A stretch of 64,000 nt of DNA, taken from assembly GCF_003014595.1 (NCBI RefSeq), contig NZ_PYGK01000004.1, forward strand, positions 310,001 to 374,000, in the 5' to 3' direction. The DNA comes from Chitinophaga ginsengisoli. Its GTDB lineage: Bacteria; Bacteroidota; Bacteroidia; Chitinophagales; Chitinophagaceae. Positions 42,908 to 53,400 of this stretch are shown here, piece by piece. Below the pieces are notes generated by a model. It ran no database searches, had not been told where the DNA came from, and was given only the letters and a program-made list of their open reading frames with translations. The stretch's first letter is position 1, and each line of letters begins with the position of its first letter. Both the position numbers and the translations under genes were made by a program.

Positions 42908-42955
42908 TGGAGCTTAAATATATTCGCTAATATATATACTAATATGGTTTTTCCC

Positions 42956-43513
42956 TCACTGTTTCAAATAATGAAGAGCCACACATCCGGATTTAAAACT
43001 TATGGTATCGACCAGCTTTAAATCAAGTTTTTCCTGAAGGCTTCCGGCCTCGAGCAATGGTCTTCCCTTTCCTACGATTCCGGGATGGATAACCAGCTTA
43101 AACTCATCGATAAGGCCAGCTGCAATCAATTCTGGCAGCAAGCTTACGCTGTCAACCGCAATTTTTTTACCGGGCTGTTGTTTGAGTTTCAAGAGTTCTG
43201 CTGCAGGGCTGCTACGGATAATCCGCGTATTTACATTCACGTCATCATTGCTCAATGATCGTGAAACAACAACGTTATCGATAGCACTAAGCCTTTGAGC
43301 AAATTTATTTTCACCCGCTGTGCCGGATTGATTTTTCGCGACATCGTTCCAATAGGGAAACATGAGCTGGTACATGACACGGCCGAAAAAGAACAGGTCG
43401 ACGTCATCCATCATTGCTGTAAAATAATCCATCAGCTCTTCACTTGGATTAAAAGCAGTGTGATCGCAATAGCCATCTACGCTAATGTTTATACCGAACG
43501 ATACAGTTCTCAT
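42956..43513 (-). CDS. Dihydrofolate-reductase-like RibD C-terminal domain protein
   Basis: 185 residues. SFGINISVDGYCDHTAFNPS, DLFFFGRVMYQLMFPYW, KKIAVDSVSLLPELIAAGLI, DEFKLVIHPGIVGKGRPLLE are the marks of the RibD_C (PF01872) family of small NADPH-binding reductases. The usual GG in the cofactor loop reads VDSVSLLP here, a possible weakening of NADPH binding. It is a single gene, with no riboflavin genes nearby, so it is not the pathway enzyme. Confidence 0.9.
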   Translation of the reverse strand: MRTVSFGINISVDGYCDHTAFNPSEELMDYFTAMMDDVDLFFFGRVMYQLMFPYWNDVAKNQSGTAGENKFAQRLSAIDNVVVSRSLSNDDVNVNTRIIRSSPAAELLKLKQQPGKKIAVDSVSLLPELIAAGLIDEFKLVIHPGIVGKGRPLLEAGSLQEKLDLKLVDTISFKSGCVALHYLKQ

Positions 43514-43619
43514 GTTATTAGTTTTTATTTTTCAAGCCTATATGCCAAAAATAAGTGAGGCACTGGATATTATGAGGGGCTTTTGTGACAAAAAGGAGGG
43601 GCATTGGGGACAATGTTAT

Positions 43620-44306
43620 TTAACTATATTTATCTTCTAGCCTATATAAAATATCAACCAATCTATCTGGACATTCTTTCATCACATTATGCCCGCAATG
43701 AATTGTTTCAACATTCCAATCGGGAGAATCTTTGAGTTCCGCATATTGTTTAACGAAGGGGCTTTGTTCCCATCCACTGAGGTAGATGAATGTACGATTA
43801 AGAATTCGTTCATAACTCCCATTCAAGCGTAAACTTTGCATGAATGTAGCCAGGGGATGTGGTCTTCTTCGATCATCTGCTCCCGGTGGAACTGCAACAG
43901 TAAAGCCATCATTACCTGCCCCAGTTACAAAACGATCCCGATATACTTCACTGGTAAGACTCCAGCAGGAATCTCCATCTTTAGGAATATAAGCATCAAT
44001 GTAAACAAGTGCATGTATTCTCTCCGGAATTTTATCTGCTACACCTGTAATAACCAAGCCGGCATAACTATGACCGCATAAGATTGCGTCAGTGATATTC
44101 TCTTTTACGAAAATGTCTGTTACGAACTGAATATGGGTATCTAAATTTATTATCTTGTCTTGTTTCTCCGGTTGCGCTTCAAGACCTGGTAAGGTTAACG
44201 AAATACATTTTTTCCCTTGCTGCACCAGTTTGTTAGATATTGGATCGTAAGCCCAACCACCGTGCCATCCTCCGGGAACAAAAACATACGTTTTTTCATT
44301 TTTCAT
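43620..44306 (-). CDS. Alpha/beta hydrolase (EstC/salicylate-esterase-like)
   Basis: 228 residues. N-terminal FVPGGWHGGWAYDPISNKL, nucleophile motif CGHSYAGLVI with its Ser, and catalytic His in ETIHCGHNVMKECPDRL. The size and the GGWHG start resemble small esterases of the EstC or plant-type SABP2-like group. The ATG at 44306 is preferred to the frame start at 44324. It runs in the same direction as the HxlR gene at 44395 with an 88-bp gap. Confidence 0.9.
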   Translation of the reverse strand: MKNEKTYVFVPGGWHGGWAYDPISNKLVQQGKKCISLTLPGLEAQPEKQDKIINLDTHIQFVTDIFVKENITDAILCGHSYAGLVITGVADKIPERIHALVYIDAYIPKDGDSCWSLTSEVYRDRFVTGAGNDGFTVAVPPGADDRRRPHPLATFMQSLRLNGSYERILNRTFIYLSGWEQSPFVKQYAELKDSPDWNVETIHCGHNVMKECPDRLVDILYRLEDKYS

Positions 44307-44394
44307 AATTTGCAAGATAAACAAAATAAAACGGCGTTGACCTGCTGGCAGACCCTAAGCCGGGTGTTGAAATTGCTTTGTCAGGGAACTTCTT

Positions 44395-44751
44395 TTACTT
44401 CAACTTCTTATGTTTCTCTCCCCATTTCTCCAGGTGTTTAATAACATCTTTCAGCTCATACCCAATCGGCGTCAGCTCATATTCCACCTTTGGTGGCACT
44501 CCCGCATAAACAGTCCGCGTCACAATCTTATTCTCCTCTAATTTGCGCAGTTGCAACGTTAGCATTCGCTCAGTGATGTTGGGCAGTAATTTGCGTAATT
44601 CTCCAAACCTGAGTTTTCCGTTTATCAACCAGGAACAAATAGCCAAAGCCCATTGTCCGCCGATAATGTTAGCGGCATATACCTCTGAGCATTCATCAGA
44701 TAAGGCTTGTTTGTTGGCAAAGTTGGTGGATGTTTCTTTTACCTTTGACAT
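44395..44751 (-). CDS. HxlR-family regulator
   Basis: 118 residues, winged helix. IIGGQWALAICSWLINGKLR, FGELRKLLPNITERMLTLQL, RKLEENKIVTRTVYAGVPPK and VEYELTPIGYELKDVI are the family pattern. The Cys in the usual HxlR redox position is C30 in SDECSEVY, a common redox switch. The ATG at 44751 is chosen. It diverges from the flavodoxin-fold oxidoreductase at 44844 with 92 bp between the starts, the typical arrangement of a regulator and its target. Confidence 0.92.
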   Translation of the reverse strand: MSKVKETSTNFANKQALSDECSEVYAANIIGGQWALAICSWLINGKLRFGELRKLLPNITERMLTLQLRKLEENKIVTRTVYAGVPPKVEYELTPIGYELKDVIKHLEKWGEKHKKLK

Positions 44752-44843
44752 ACTGACATTTTTTATAGTACCGCACAATGGGTCGTTGATGCGCCAAATT
44801 TAGGCTAAGCACTTTAATATTGCGACCAGAAAATTTTAATGAG

Positions 44844-45374
44844 ATGAAAACATTGATAATCGTTACCCATCCCGACATTAAAGGCTCGGCTGTTAACAGA
44901 AGATGGATTGAAGAGCTTAATAAGTATCCTGAAAAATATGTCGTTCATCAATTATATGAAGTGTATCCTGATGAAAGAATTGATGTGTTGGCAGAACAAA
45001 AGCTGGTTGAGCAGTATAACAAGATCGTGTTTCAATTCCCTTATTATTGGTTCAATTGTCCTTCGCTTTTCAAAAAATGGTTAGATGAGGTGTTGACTTA
45101 TGGCTGGGCCTATGGCAGTAAAAGCGGTTACAAAATGTCGGGAAAGAAAATTGCACTGGCCATGTCAGTAGGAGTGGATGAGCATGAATATAGCCGATCA
45201 GAAAGATACAAATACACCTTGACTGAATTAACACGTCCTTTCGAATTAAGCTTTGAGTATGTTAAGGCGGATTATCAGCCACTTTTTGCGTATTACGGGA
45301 TTGAGTTAAATTCCTCAAAGGAATGGATTGAGAGAAGCGTTCCTCTATACCTGGATTTCCTGAATGCTTTATAA
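44844..45374 (+). CDS. NAD(P)H-dependent oxidoreductase, flavodoxin-like fold (KefF/MdaB group)
   Basis: 176 residues. TLIIVTHPDIKGSAVNRRWI binds FMN or FAD phosphate; the conserved active-site stretch is IVFQFPYYWFNCPSLFKKWL, DEVLTYGWAYG; then KIALAMSVGVDEHEYS. These enzymes reduce quinones with two electrons, protecting against toxic quinones. The HxlR regulator diverges from it. The ATG at 44844 is preferred; a TTG at 44820 is further upstream. Confidence 0.92.
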   Translation: MKTLIIVTHPDIKGSAVNRRWIEELNKYPEKYVVHQLYEVYPDERIDVLAEQKLVEQYNKIVFQFPYYWFNCPSLFKKWLDEVLTYGWAYGSKSGYKMSGKKIALAMSVGVDEHEYSRSERYKYTLTELTRPFELSFEYVKADYQPLFAYYGIELNSSKEWIERSVPLYLDFLNAL

Positions 45375-45610
45375 AGAATGATATTCCAAAGTAAGGGATC
45401 GATAATGTGTTGTCTGATATCTTGAAATATATAACTATTAAAATAAATAGTAGTGTTACGTGGAGACGCTGTTTATTGGTCTATCCCCGCGAATACAGTG
45501 CAGCGGCATGTTTTATGTTTGCAGGACCCTTTTATAACAATTATTTCACATTCAGGTTGTTGCATGAATCATGCCACCAGACTAATTTTCCTGTTTAAAC
45601 TATTCATTTT

Positions 45611-46303
45611 ATGAAACATGCTTTATTGTTTGCAGGACTTTTCATGACACTCGCTGTGCATGCGCAGAAAAGGTCCTTGACAGAATATCCAGGTACTTAT
45701 AAATTGGGTACGGGAGATGCCGCAGAAGATGCAAAAGTGGAGTTGAAAGAGGACAAATTGACTATCACTGGTACCAGAGGTAGTGCTGATCTCAGTATGC
45801 AAAAAGCCGATACTTTCTCTGTGGATGAATACGGTGGTGAAGTTATCTTCCTCCGTAATTCCGCTAAAAGAATTTCAGGTATTAAAGTAAATATCCCTGC
45901 GGGTAACATCGATGTGGAGGGAGTCCGTGTAGAAGATCTGACAGAATATGTCGGTACCTATAAATTGGGCGTTGGCGATGATGCGGATGAGGCAAAGGTA
46001 ACTTTGAAAGATGGTATCCTTACCGTTAGTGGTCGTGCCGGCAGCGCAGATCTGAGCCGTCAGAAAACGGATACCTTCAACGTAGAACAGTATGGTGGTC
46101 AGGTAATATTCAAACGTACTGGTAATAAGATATCTGGTATCAAGATTGATATTCCTGCAGGTAACATAAACGTAGAAGGGGAGAAGGTTGAATCCAAAGA
46201 TGCGGCATACGTACAACCTGCGGCATATAAGAAAGTTAATCATACTCCCTTTGTAAAACAAGGGCAAACCGACCTGGAAGCACACAGGGCGGTTGTGGGT
46301 TGA
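45611..46303 (+). CDS. Secreted protein with two 85-residue repeats, 3' end frameshifted from a phosphodiesterase domain
   Basis: 230 residues with a signal peptide (ending TLAVHAQ). Residues 23-108 and 109-195 are tandem repeats: LTEYPGTYKLGTGDAAEDAK versus LTEYVGTYKLGVGDDADEAK, and ISGIKVNIPAGNIDVEGVRV versus ISGIKIDIPAGNINVEGEKV, a DUF3471-like beta unit. The last residues, HTPFVKQGQTDLEAHRAVVG, begin a glycerophosphodiester phosphodiesterase domain that then loses its frame (see the pseudogene entry). The protein as read is the N-terminal part of a larger ancestral secreted enzyme; it may still be folded and exported. Confidence 0.75.
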   Translation: MKHALLFAGLFMTLAVHAQKRSLTEYPGTYKLGTGDAAEDAKVELKEDKLTITGTRGSADLSMQKADTFSVDEYGGEVIFLRNSAKRISGIKVNIPAGNIDVEGVRVEDLTEYVGTYKLGVGDDADEAKVTLKDGILTVSGRAGSADLSRQKTDTFNVEQYGGQVIFKRTGNKISGIKIDIPAGNINVEGEKVESKDAAYVQPAAYKKVNHTPFVKQGQTDLEAHRAVVG

Positions 46304-46437
46304 TGCCTTGCAATACAATGTTATCATTTATGAATGCTGTAAAACTGGGCGTAAATACCCTGGAAATGGACTGTGTCATTTCCAGGGATAGCCTGGTACT
46401 GATCTCACACGATCAGTTCATGGATTTCAACCGGTAA
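46235..46437 (+). pseudogene. Frameshifted, truncated glycerophosphodiester phosphodiesterase domain
   Basis: After HTPFVKQGQTDLEAHRA at the end of the gene at 45611, a one-base shift near 46290-46296 restores the phosphodiesterase reading: CGLMPCNTMLSFMNAVKLGV, NTLEMDCVISRDSLVLISHD, QFMDFNR, then a stop at 46435. These match the family motifs HRG, (E)NT and HD, except that PENT is PCNT, losing a catalytic Glu. The remaining 200 residues of the domain are missing. This is a decayed gene end. Confidence 0.75.
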
Positions 46438-46514
46438 TCTGGGCCAGGTTGTCTTTCTTGTCAGGGTATCGCGTCCACATATTTTGGGTTTGGACGTTTC
46501 CTGCAATCAACCCT

Positions 46515-46751
46515 TCATAAAAACTTAAAAACTTTGCAATATACATTGCCTAATACAACCGCCTGGGATAGACGCAGGTTTTCGTTTTCATTTACATATT
46601 TGTAATGAACTCCCCAATAAATTTCATTAAAAGATTGAGGCTCTTTGTTTTCTATATCGACGTCGAAAACTGGGAAAAGACTCTCATCAAACTGAGTTTT
46701 GTCTTTAGATGTGTCATACAGCGCTTCGAGCTTATTGCCTGCAGGTAACAA
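46515..46751 (-). pseudogene. Probable gene fragment, no clear start
   Basis: About 78 residues from a TTG, with the frame open upstream to a TAA near 46820 and no ATG: KIIAYKDLKGLLPAGNKLEA, LYDTSKDKTQFDESLFPVFD, NEIYWGVHYKYVNENENLRL. The sequence looks like real protein, but it has no start or family I recognise. It sits in a 620-bp stretch (46438-47061) that holds otherwise only AT-rich spacer before the RHS gene. It is probably a leftover of a lost gene. Confidence 0.35.
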
Positions 46752-47061
46752 TCCTTTTAAATCTTTGTAGGCAATGATTTTTAAATTGCTTTCGCGAAGC
46801 CCTTTACTACAACAAATGTGTTATATAGTATTTCTTGTTATAACACTAAATTTGTACATATAGAATATATTAGATTCCCTATATGCCTATTAATATTGTT
46901 TTCCCTTATAGTGGCTATAAATCCTGTATCTTCTTAATGGTTTAATGGAATTAACTTTTAATCTGGTGTTCCGAATTGTCCAATTCTGACTCCGGAGAAA
47001 GGTAATCGTATATCTGCAAATGTTCTGAACAATAAGTCTCAATAATAAAGTGCGTCAAATA

Positions 47062-50000
47062 ATGTACTACGGTAAAAAGGCAAAGTCAAGGGGATGGAAA
47101 CATGTTCTCCTGTTTATTCTTATTTTTTCCACAACTAAACTAAGGGCGCAGGTTGGCCCGGCTACAGGGGCAGTGGATCTCAGCATTCCGTTGTATAGCT
47201 ACAGCGATGGGGATAAGCTTTCATTAAATGTAAATGTTGCTTATACAGCTGGAAATGGTGTGAAGGTAAATGAATTAGCTTCGGAAGTAGGTCTTGGATG
47301 GAAGTTAAACACCGGGGGATCCATTAGCAGGATTGCGATGGGGAAGCCTGACGATCAGTACGGAAACCTTGGGATCAATAAAATAGGTACCGGAAGAATG
47401 TATGCGCCTTATACGTCGCTGCTGACAGACTGTTATAGTGATATTGCAAAACTAAAACGGGAATACAATGGATGGGACAGAGAGGCGGATATTTTTACTT
47501 TTAACTTTAGTGGCGGTTCGGGCAGCTTTGTAATAGGCCGAAAGAAATCAGGAGACACGGAATACCCGATAACAGTACTTGGTGATTCAAAAGTGAAAGT
47601 AAGGTTGTTTGAAGAGGATATGTCATCATCAAATATCATTACAAGAATTACAAAGTTTGAGATAACTACTGAAGAAGGTATCCAATATACTTTTAGTGAT
47701 AAAGAGTTGAGTGAAGTATTCACAACGGATAGGGATGAAGCTGTGAGTCCACCGCCACTTGAAGGGTCAATTATAATAGTACGGCCGGGAGATCCGGTTC
47801 CGGAATCCGATCAGGTGACCCTTACTCCCTATCACACTGGCAAATATATTGTCAACAACTGGTATCTGACAGAGGTTAAGAATCCACGGACACTAAAGGC
47901 AATCAATTATTTTTATAATAGCTATAATGTAGACTATCCCTATCTCAACCTGCCGGTAAAAACTGCTACGCTGAATGCAGCTAATGAGGTTGATAATATT
48001 AACTATACAGTTATAAATCAACAATTTGCGGCAGTTAGGAAGCGCTTATCAAGCATATATGCGGGTGGTAATGCAGTAGTGACCTTTACTTATGACAATA
48101 CAAGGCAGGACCTCCCGGGGGAGCCCGCTCTGACAGAGCTGAAAGTAGTGGCACTTGAGGATGACGCGGTGATAGCCAATTACAAATTCAACTACCGGTA
48201 TCATAATCTGGCTCTTTTTATGGACTATGCAGCTGCACCTTCAGCAACATCTACCACAAAAGCCAATCTCCGATTGTCTTTAATGTCCATTGAGAACATT
48301 ATGGGTGGGACTCCGAAACCTTTCATGTCTTTTGATTACAAGCCTGGACTTGTACCGGGACGGGGAAGTATGTGGCAGGATATGTACGGCTATTTCATAG
48401 GTGTATTCGCGTACGGGCGTAACCTGGAAGATTTCTTTAATGATCAGTACAGGTTACCTGCGGCCTCTAATCCGCTGTCATCCACTGCCAGGATGGGTGC
48501 ACAAATTGGAATGCTTGATAGGGTTAATTATGCAGCGGGAGGGTACCTGCAATATAATTATGAGAATAATAGCTACTACAGCAATGGCACGGAACAATAT
48601 TATGGAGGAGTGAGAGTTGCCAGTTCGACGTTGTACGATGGGATAGACCATGCTAATGACCAGGTGGTTACCTATAAATACAGGAATGCTGATGGCACCT
48701 CGTCCGGTACAGGATATGAAACAGCGCTGTACACGAAAGATAATTCATCTTACTATGTGTCTACCGGAACTCACCTGGCCAGCAAAATTATCTATTATGC
48801 AGTTAATAGTGCCGTCTATTCTTATTCTGGTAGCCCTGCTATGAGCATGGCTATTCAGGGATCGGGTTTACTTAAACTGATAGATGATATTATTTCCTTT
48901 TTCATAGGCAACAAGGCAGAGACAGTTACCTATAATACACGTTCATGGGCGGCTTATCCCTTATTTCAAATAAATCCGCTCCCATTTTTTTACAGCAGGG
49001 TTGAAATCATACAAGGTACAGACGCAGTTAACAAAGGAAAAGTGGTATACCAATATACGAACTTCGGTGACCGGGAACCATTTACCACTAAACTGAATCC
49101 TCCTTATTCTGGTGCACAGCGTGTTCAGAACTGGGCGCTAGGGTTGCCAAGAAACATTACCACATACAATGCCGGGGGTAAAGTTGTAAAGGATGTTTTT
49201 AATGAATATAAATTCATCTCAAGGTTATTCGTTGATTCCGTATTGGTTTCCTGTAAATGTGATGAATACAATAGTGTATCACCATGGACACTGGAAGATG
49301 ATTTGAGAAATAAGATCAATTTTTATTCAGAAACTTATTATCCTGTTACAGGAAGAGCAGAACTGGTAAAAGTAACGGAACGATTTTTTGATCTGAATGG
49401 AAATATTAAAACAAATGTTGTCAATTATGAGTATGATCCCAATTATTACAATTTAAGGAAAGTAACGACATCAACAAGCATGAACGAAACCATCGAGAAA
49501 AGGATTTATTATCCTTACGATTATAGTTCTAATACAGTTCTTGCTTCTATGGTCAGCAATAACCAGATCAATACTCCTGTTGCTACTGAAAACTGGATAA
49601 TAAATGGTACGGAACGAAAGATGATAGATGGAACATTCTCTGATTTTGCAGTGCAGTCCAACGGAGATATTTTCCCATCATCTTCCTACCGGTTTTTTAG
49701 TAATAAACCAATTGCAGAAAGTGCTATTGGTGTGTTTAATGGTGTATTGAACAGGGCGCCTGCCTATTTTAAAGAAGATGTCAGATATGCATACGATATT
49801 TTTGGCAACGTATCCCAGGTCGAGACAAAAGGAGCGGTCAACAGCTATGTTTATGATTATTGGCGTAGAATGCTGGCGCTCACGACGAATGCGGCTTATT
49901 TGGAAACTGCCTATACCGGATTTGAGCGATCTGTAAACGGAACATGGCAATATTCGTTGGCCGGTATGGCCATAGATGGAAGTAATTCCACTATACAAAC

Positions 50001-50451
50001 CCCTAAGCCAATGACCGGTACTTATTATTATAAGCTTACCAACAGAACCATTACCAAAAGCGCAACGGGTCTTATAGCAGGAAAGAAATATAAGATAAGC
50101 TACTGGGTAACAACAGGACCAATTGCACAGGATCCGCAGCCCGTCACTCTGAATTACGCCAATACGTTTAAAAAGCTTAATACGTATAACGGATATACCT
50201 ATTTTGAACACGAGTTTACGATGGGTACATCAGATATTGTTCTTTCGGGATCTATTACGCTTGACAATCTACGTCTGTATCCGTCTGATGCCACCATGCA
50301 AACCTATGACTACGACAATAAAGGGAATGTTATTTCTTCAATAGATGCAAACAACAAGATATTAATTTATCAGTATGACAGTCAGAATCGTCCTGCCAAC
50401 TTGTTTGACCAGTATAGCAATATGCTGAAGCACTATGAGTATAACTATTGA
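47062..50451 (+). CDS. Large secreted RHS/YD-repeat protein without core domain
   Basis: 1129 residues with a signal peptide (about 1-28, HVLLFILIFSTTKLRAQ). The mature start VGPATGAVDLSIPLYSYSDG and AYTAGNGVKVNELASEVGLG, WKLNTGGSISR is the typical head of Bacteroidota RHS-type proteins. Scattered YD repeats occur (YEYDPNYYNLRKVTTSTSM, RYAYDIFGNVSQVETKGAVN, YDYDNKGNVISSID, YQYDSQNRPANLFD). The RHS-associated core and toxin end are absent; the protein stops in YD repeats. A carbohydrate-binding-like sandwich lies at about 930-1090. The ATG at 47062 is preferred to the GTG at 47050. The second RHS gene starts 28 bp later and probably completes the system. Confidence 0.88.
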   Translation: MYYGKKAKSRGWKHVLLFILIFSTTKLRAQVGPATGAVDLSIPLYSYSDGDKLSLNVNVAYTAGNGVKVNELASEVGLGWKLNTGGSISRIAMGKPDDQYGNLGINKIGTGRMYAPYTSLLTDCYSDIAKLKREYNGWDREADIFTFNFSGGSGSFVIGRKKSGDTEYPITVLGDSKVKVRLFEEDMSSSNIITRITKFEITTEEGIQYTFSDKELSEVFTTDRDEAVSPPPLEGSIIIVRPGDPVPESDQVTLTPYHTGKYIVNNWYLTEVKNPRTLKAINYFYNSYNVDYPYLNLPVKTATLNAANEVDNINYTVINQQFAAVRKRLSSIYAGGNAVVTFTYDNTRQDLPGEPALTELKVVALEDDAVIANYKFNYRYHNLALFMDYAAAPSATSTTKANLRLSLMSIENIMGGTPKPFMSFDYKPGLVPGRGSMWQDMYGYFIGVFAYGRNLEDFFNDQYRLPAASNPLSSTARMGAQIGMLDRVNYAAGGYLQYNYENNSYYSNGTEQYYGGVRVASSTLYDGIDHANDQVVTYKYRNADGTSSGTGYETALYTKDNSSYYVSTGTHLASKIIYYAVNSAVYSYSGSPAMSMAIQGSGLLKLIDDIISFFIGNKAETVTYNTRSWAAYPLFQINPLPFFYSRVEIIQGTDAVNKGKVVYQYTNFGDREPFTTKLNPPYSGAQRVQNWALGLPRNITTYNAGGKVVKDVFNEYKFISRLFVDSVLVSCKCDEYNSVSPWTLEDDLRNKINFYSETYYPVTGRAELVKVTERFFDLNGNIKTNVVNYEYDPNYYNLRKVTTSTSMNETIEKRIYYPYDYSSNTVLASMVSNNQINTPVATENWIINGTERKMIDGTFSDFAVQSNGDIFPSSSYRFFSNKPIAESAIGVFNGVLNRAPAYFKEDVRYAYDIFGNVSQVETKGAVNSYVYDYWRRMLALTTNAAYLETAYTGFERSVNGTWQYSLAGMAIDGSNSTIQTPKPMTGTYYYKLTNRTITKSATGLIAGKKYKISYWVTTGPIAQDPQPVTLNYANTFKKLNTYNGYTYFEHEFTMGTSDIVLSGSITLDNLRLYPSDATMQTYDYDNKGNVISSIDANNKILIYQYDSQNRPANLFDQYSNMLKHYEYNY

Positions 50452-50479
50452 TTGATGTTCCTTAATTAATGAGATTAGT

Positions 50480-53400
50480 ATGCGATTTATAAATAAAGCT
50501 ATTTTACTCCTTATATCTGTTTGGTGCGTTTTTCTTTTAAAATCAGAGGCGCAGACTATAAGCGTCGATCCAGGTACAATTGCCCAGGAAAAATCTGTTT
50601 TTGTAAAAGGGGATATTATCTATATAAAGAATATCAAGTCTCCCACAAGTATACAAAATCCTATGCCTGTCCAGATCTGGGAAAAGTCTACTGATGGCAC
50701 AAACTGGACTACAATTACAAGTGCAACTGGTAGTAATGAACTGCATGAGATAGCGACCATTGCCGGGACTTTTTACTACAGGAGAAAGTTTTCCATGAAC
50801 TCTAATGAAGTTATAATATCTGTTGTGGAACGGTTAACGGGAGGCGAAATATCCGGTGCACAGTACATCACTCCCGGCAGTACTCCTGCAGCATTGGGAA
50901 ATGTGACGGGTAGCAGCGGAGGTGCTGGTGGGTATACTTATCAATGGGAATCTTCCGACGATGAAACTAACTGGACAATTATTAATGGCGCCACGGCAAT
51001 TACCTATCAACCAGGAGCCAATACTGCAACGAAGTATTACCATCGTAAGGTAACTTCAGGTGATCAGGAAAGTTATTCCAATACGATACAGATTTTTGTT
51101 AATAAGAATAGCGCGCAGAATGCGCCAGCTACTACTACGGTTAATACCACGGCTTTGGTTGCAAGTTTGCCCGGATACAGTGGCCTTGTGGCGGCTAATT
51201 TGCGGAAAACAACAGCGGTGGATATCCTCAAGCCCAATGTTGTGAGCTGGGAGAACCCTAACTCGCCGCTTTCTGATAATGATTACAGAAAACAAATAAC
51301 TTATCAGGATGGCATTTCTCGTCCGATACAGGAGGTGTATTACAAACGTAGTAAGACTGGAAAAGATATAGTGTCGGTATCTGTTTACGACAAATTTGGT
51401 ATTGAGAATATAACACCTTTACCGTACGTAGCCGCTACCGATGCAAATAGTGCAGGTCAATTTCGTACCAACGCTGCTGCAGAACAACCAGCCTATTATA
51501 ACACGTTGACCGCGGGAAAGGAAGGCTATTTTTACTCTCAGTATAGCGAAGAGAATGCCGTATCTCCAAGAAGCAGCATCGGAAGTGGACCGGGTAAAAG
51601 ATCTGCAGGAATAAATAAAGGCGCCAGATCTGAATTAAGAGTGAATACTGCTGCTGACAAGGTAAGAATATGGACCATTGGGGATAATGACGCCGACGCG
51701 CCATCCAGCAGCAGTATGTATGACGCTGGCGCGCTTACTGTAAGTGTTTATACGAATGATGAAGGAAATAAAGTGTATAACTATGTTGATAATGAAGGAC
51801 GTAAAGTGCTCGAATCAATACAAAGAGATGGGTCGGATAAGCCTGGGGAGGGTGCAAGGACCTATTTCGTGTATGATGTTATTGGCAATCTTCGTTATAT
51901 TCTTTCCCCATTGGCAACTGCATATTGTGTAGCTAATAACAGCTGGAATTTTTCAGGAGCAGGCACTGTATTGGATCAGCTTTCTACCAGATATTTATAC
52001 GATGCCAAGGGCCGCGTGATCAGTATACAACAACCTGGGGCTAGTGAACCAACATACATGGTTTATGATAACAGGGACCGACTGATATTTACTCAGGACG
52101 CTAAGTTGCGCGCCAATAATAAAGGTGAATGGATACTTTTCTTTTATGACAACATTGACCGCCAGATAATACAGGCGATATATAAGAATACAAGTGCCAC
52201 AAGGGCAAGTCTTCAATCCCAGATTGATGCTGCGACTGCTTCTACGAGAACACAATCTATTACCACACCTGCAATTTCAGATTTATATGTGGATAAGCGT
52301 GAAGGAGGAACACTAAATTATATTGCAAAGAACTCAATTCAGTTTATCGAGGGCTTTGAAACGACTGCAAATGATGAATTCACTACTATTATAGATCCCA
52401 ATGCACCCGGAACGATTGAATCTATACCAGTAAGTACAATCTCCAATTTTGACTACGGTAATTACGAACCATTGGTAATTGCTTATTATGATGACTATAC
52501 GTGGTCCGGAGCCGCAGCATTTAGCTCTGACTTTCAGGTAAGTGCGGGGAATAATAAATACCCGATTAACGTAGAACCCGATTATGCAGTAAAGGGAACA
52601 GTCACAGGGTATAAGGTGAAAGTACTAGACAGAAATCAATGGTTAGCAACAACATTCTTTTATGATCGATATGGAAATGCTATTCAGTCCCAGTCTGACA
52701 ACATCAGTGGCGGAAAAGATATCCTTACATTACAATACGATTTTGCTGGCAACGTGCTTTCCGCATATAGTATAGTAAAAAATCCCCAGGCAGCTACGTT
52801 AAATGAAGTAAGGACGCGCGTCCGTAATGAATATGAAAATGGCAGGGTAAAGCAGGTATATCACGAAATCATGAACGGGCAGACGGTATCAAAACTAGTA
52901 GGTGAGTATGATTATGATGAATGGGGACGCGTCATACAGAATAAACTTGGGAGCATTGAAGCATTGCAGTATGACTACGATTTTCAGGGAAGGTTGACGG
53001 GTATTAATGCGGCGTATGCAAGGGATAAGTCAGCGGCTAACTACTTTGGTATGGAGCTCTCCTACGATAATGGATTCCAGAATGGAAGGACTGACGATAA
53101 ATTATCTGGTGTGACCTGGCGTCGAAAAGGTGATCCTGATGAATGGCATGCTTATGGTTTTGGATATCACAGTGGTGGAGGACTAGCAAAAGCAGATTAC
53201 ACACAGAATACTGGTATTAGCTGGAGTAATGCAGACGTTGATTATAAGGTTTCTGGTCTGGAATATGATGAGAACGGAAATGTCGAAAAAATGAAGCAGG
53301 ACGGTATGTTACTCGGAAAGGTGAAATCAGGAATAGATGATCTGCAGTATACTTATGACAACAATGGTTGGAGTAATACCTTGCTGGCCGTAGCTGATGG

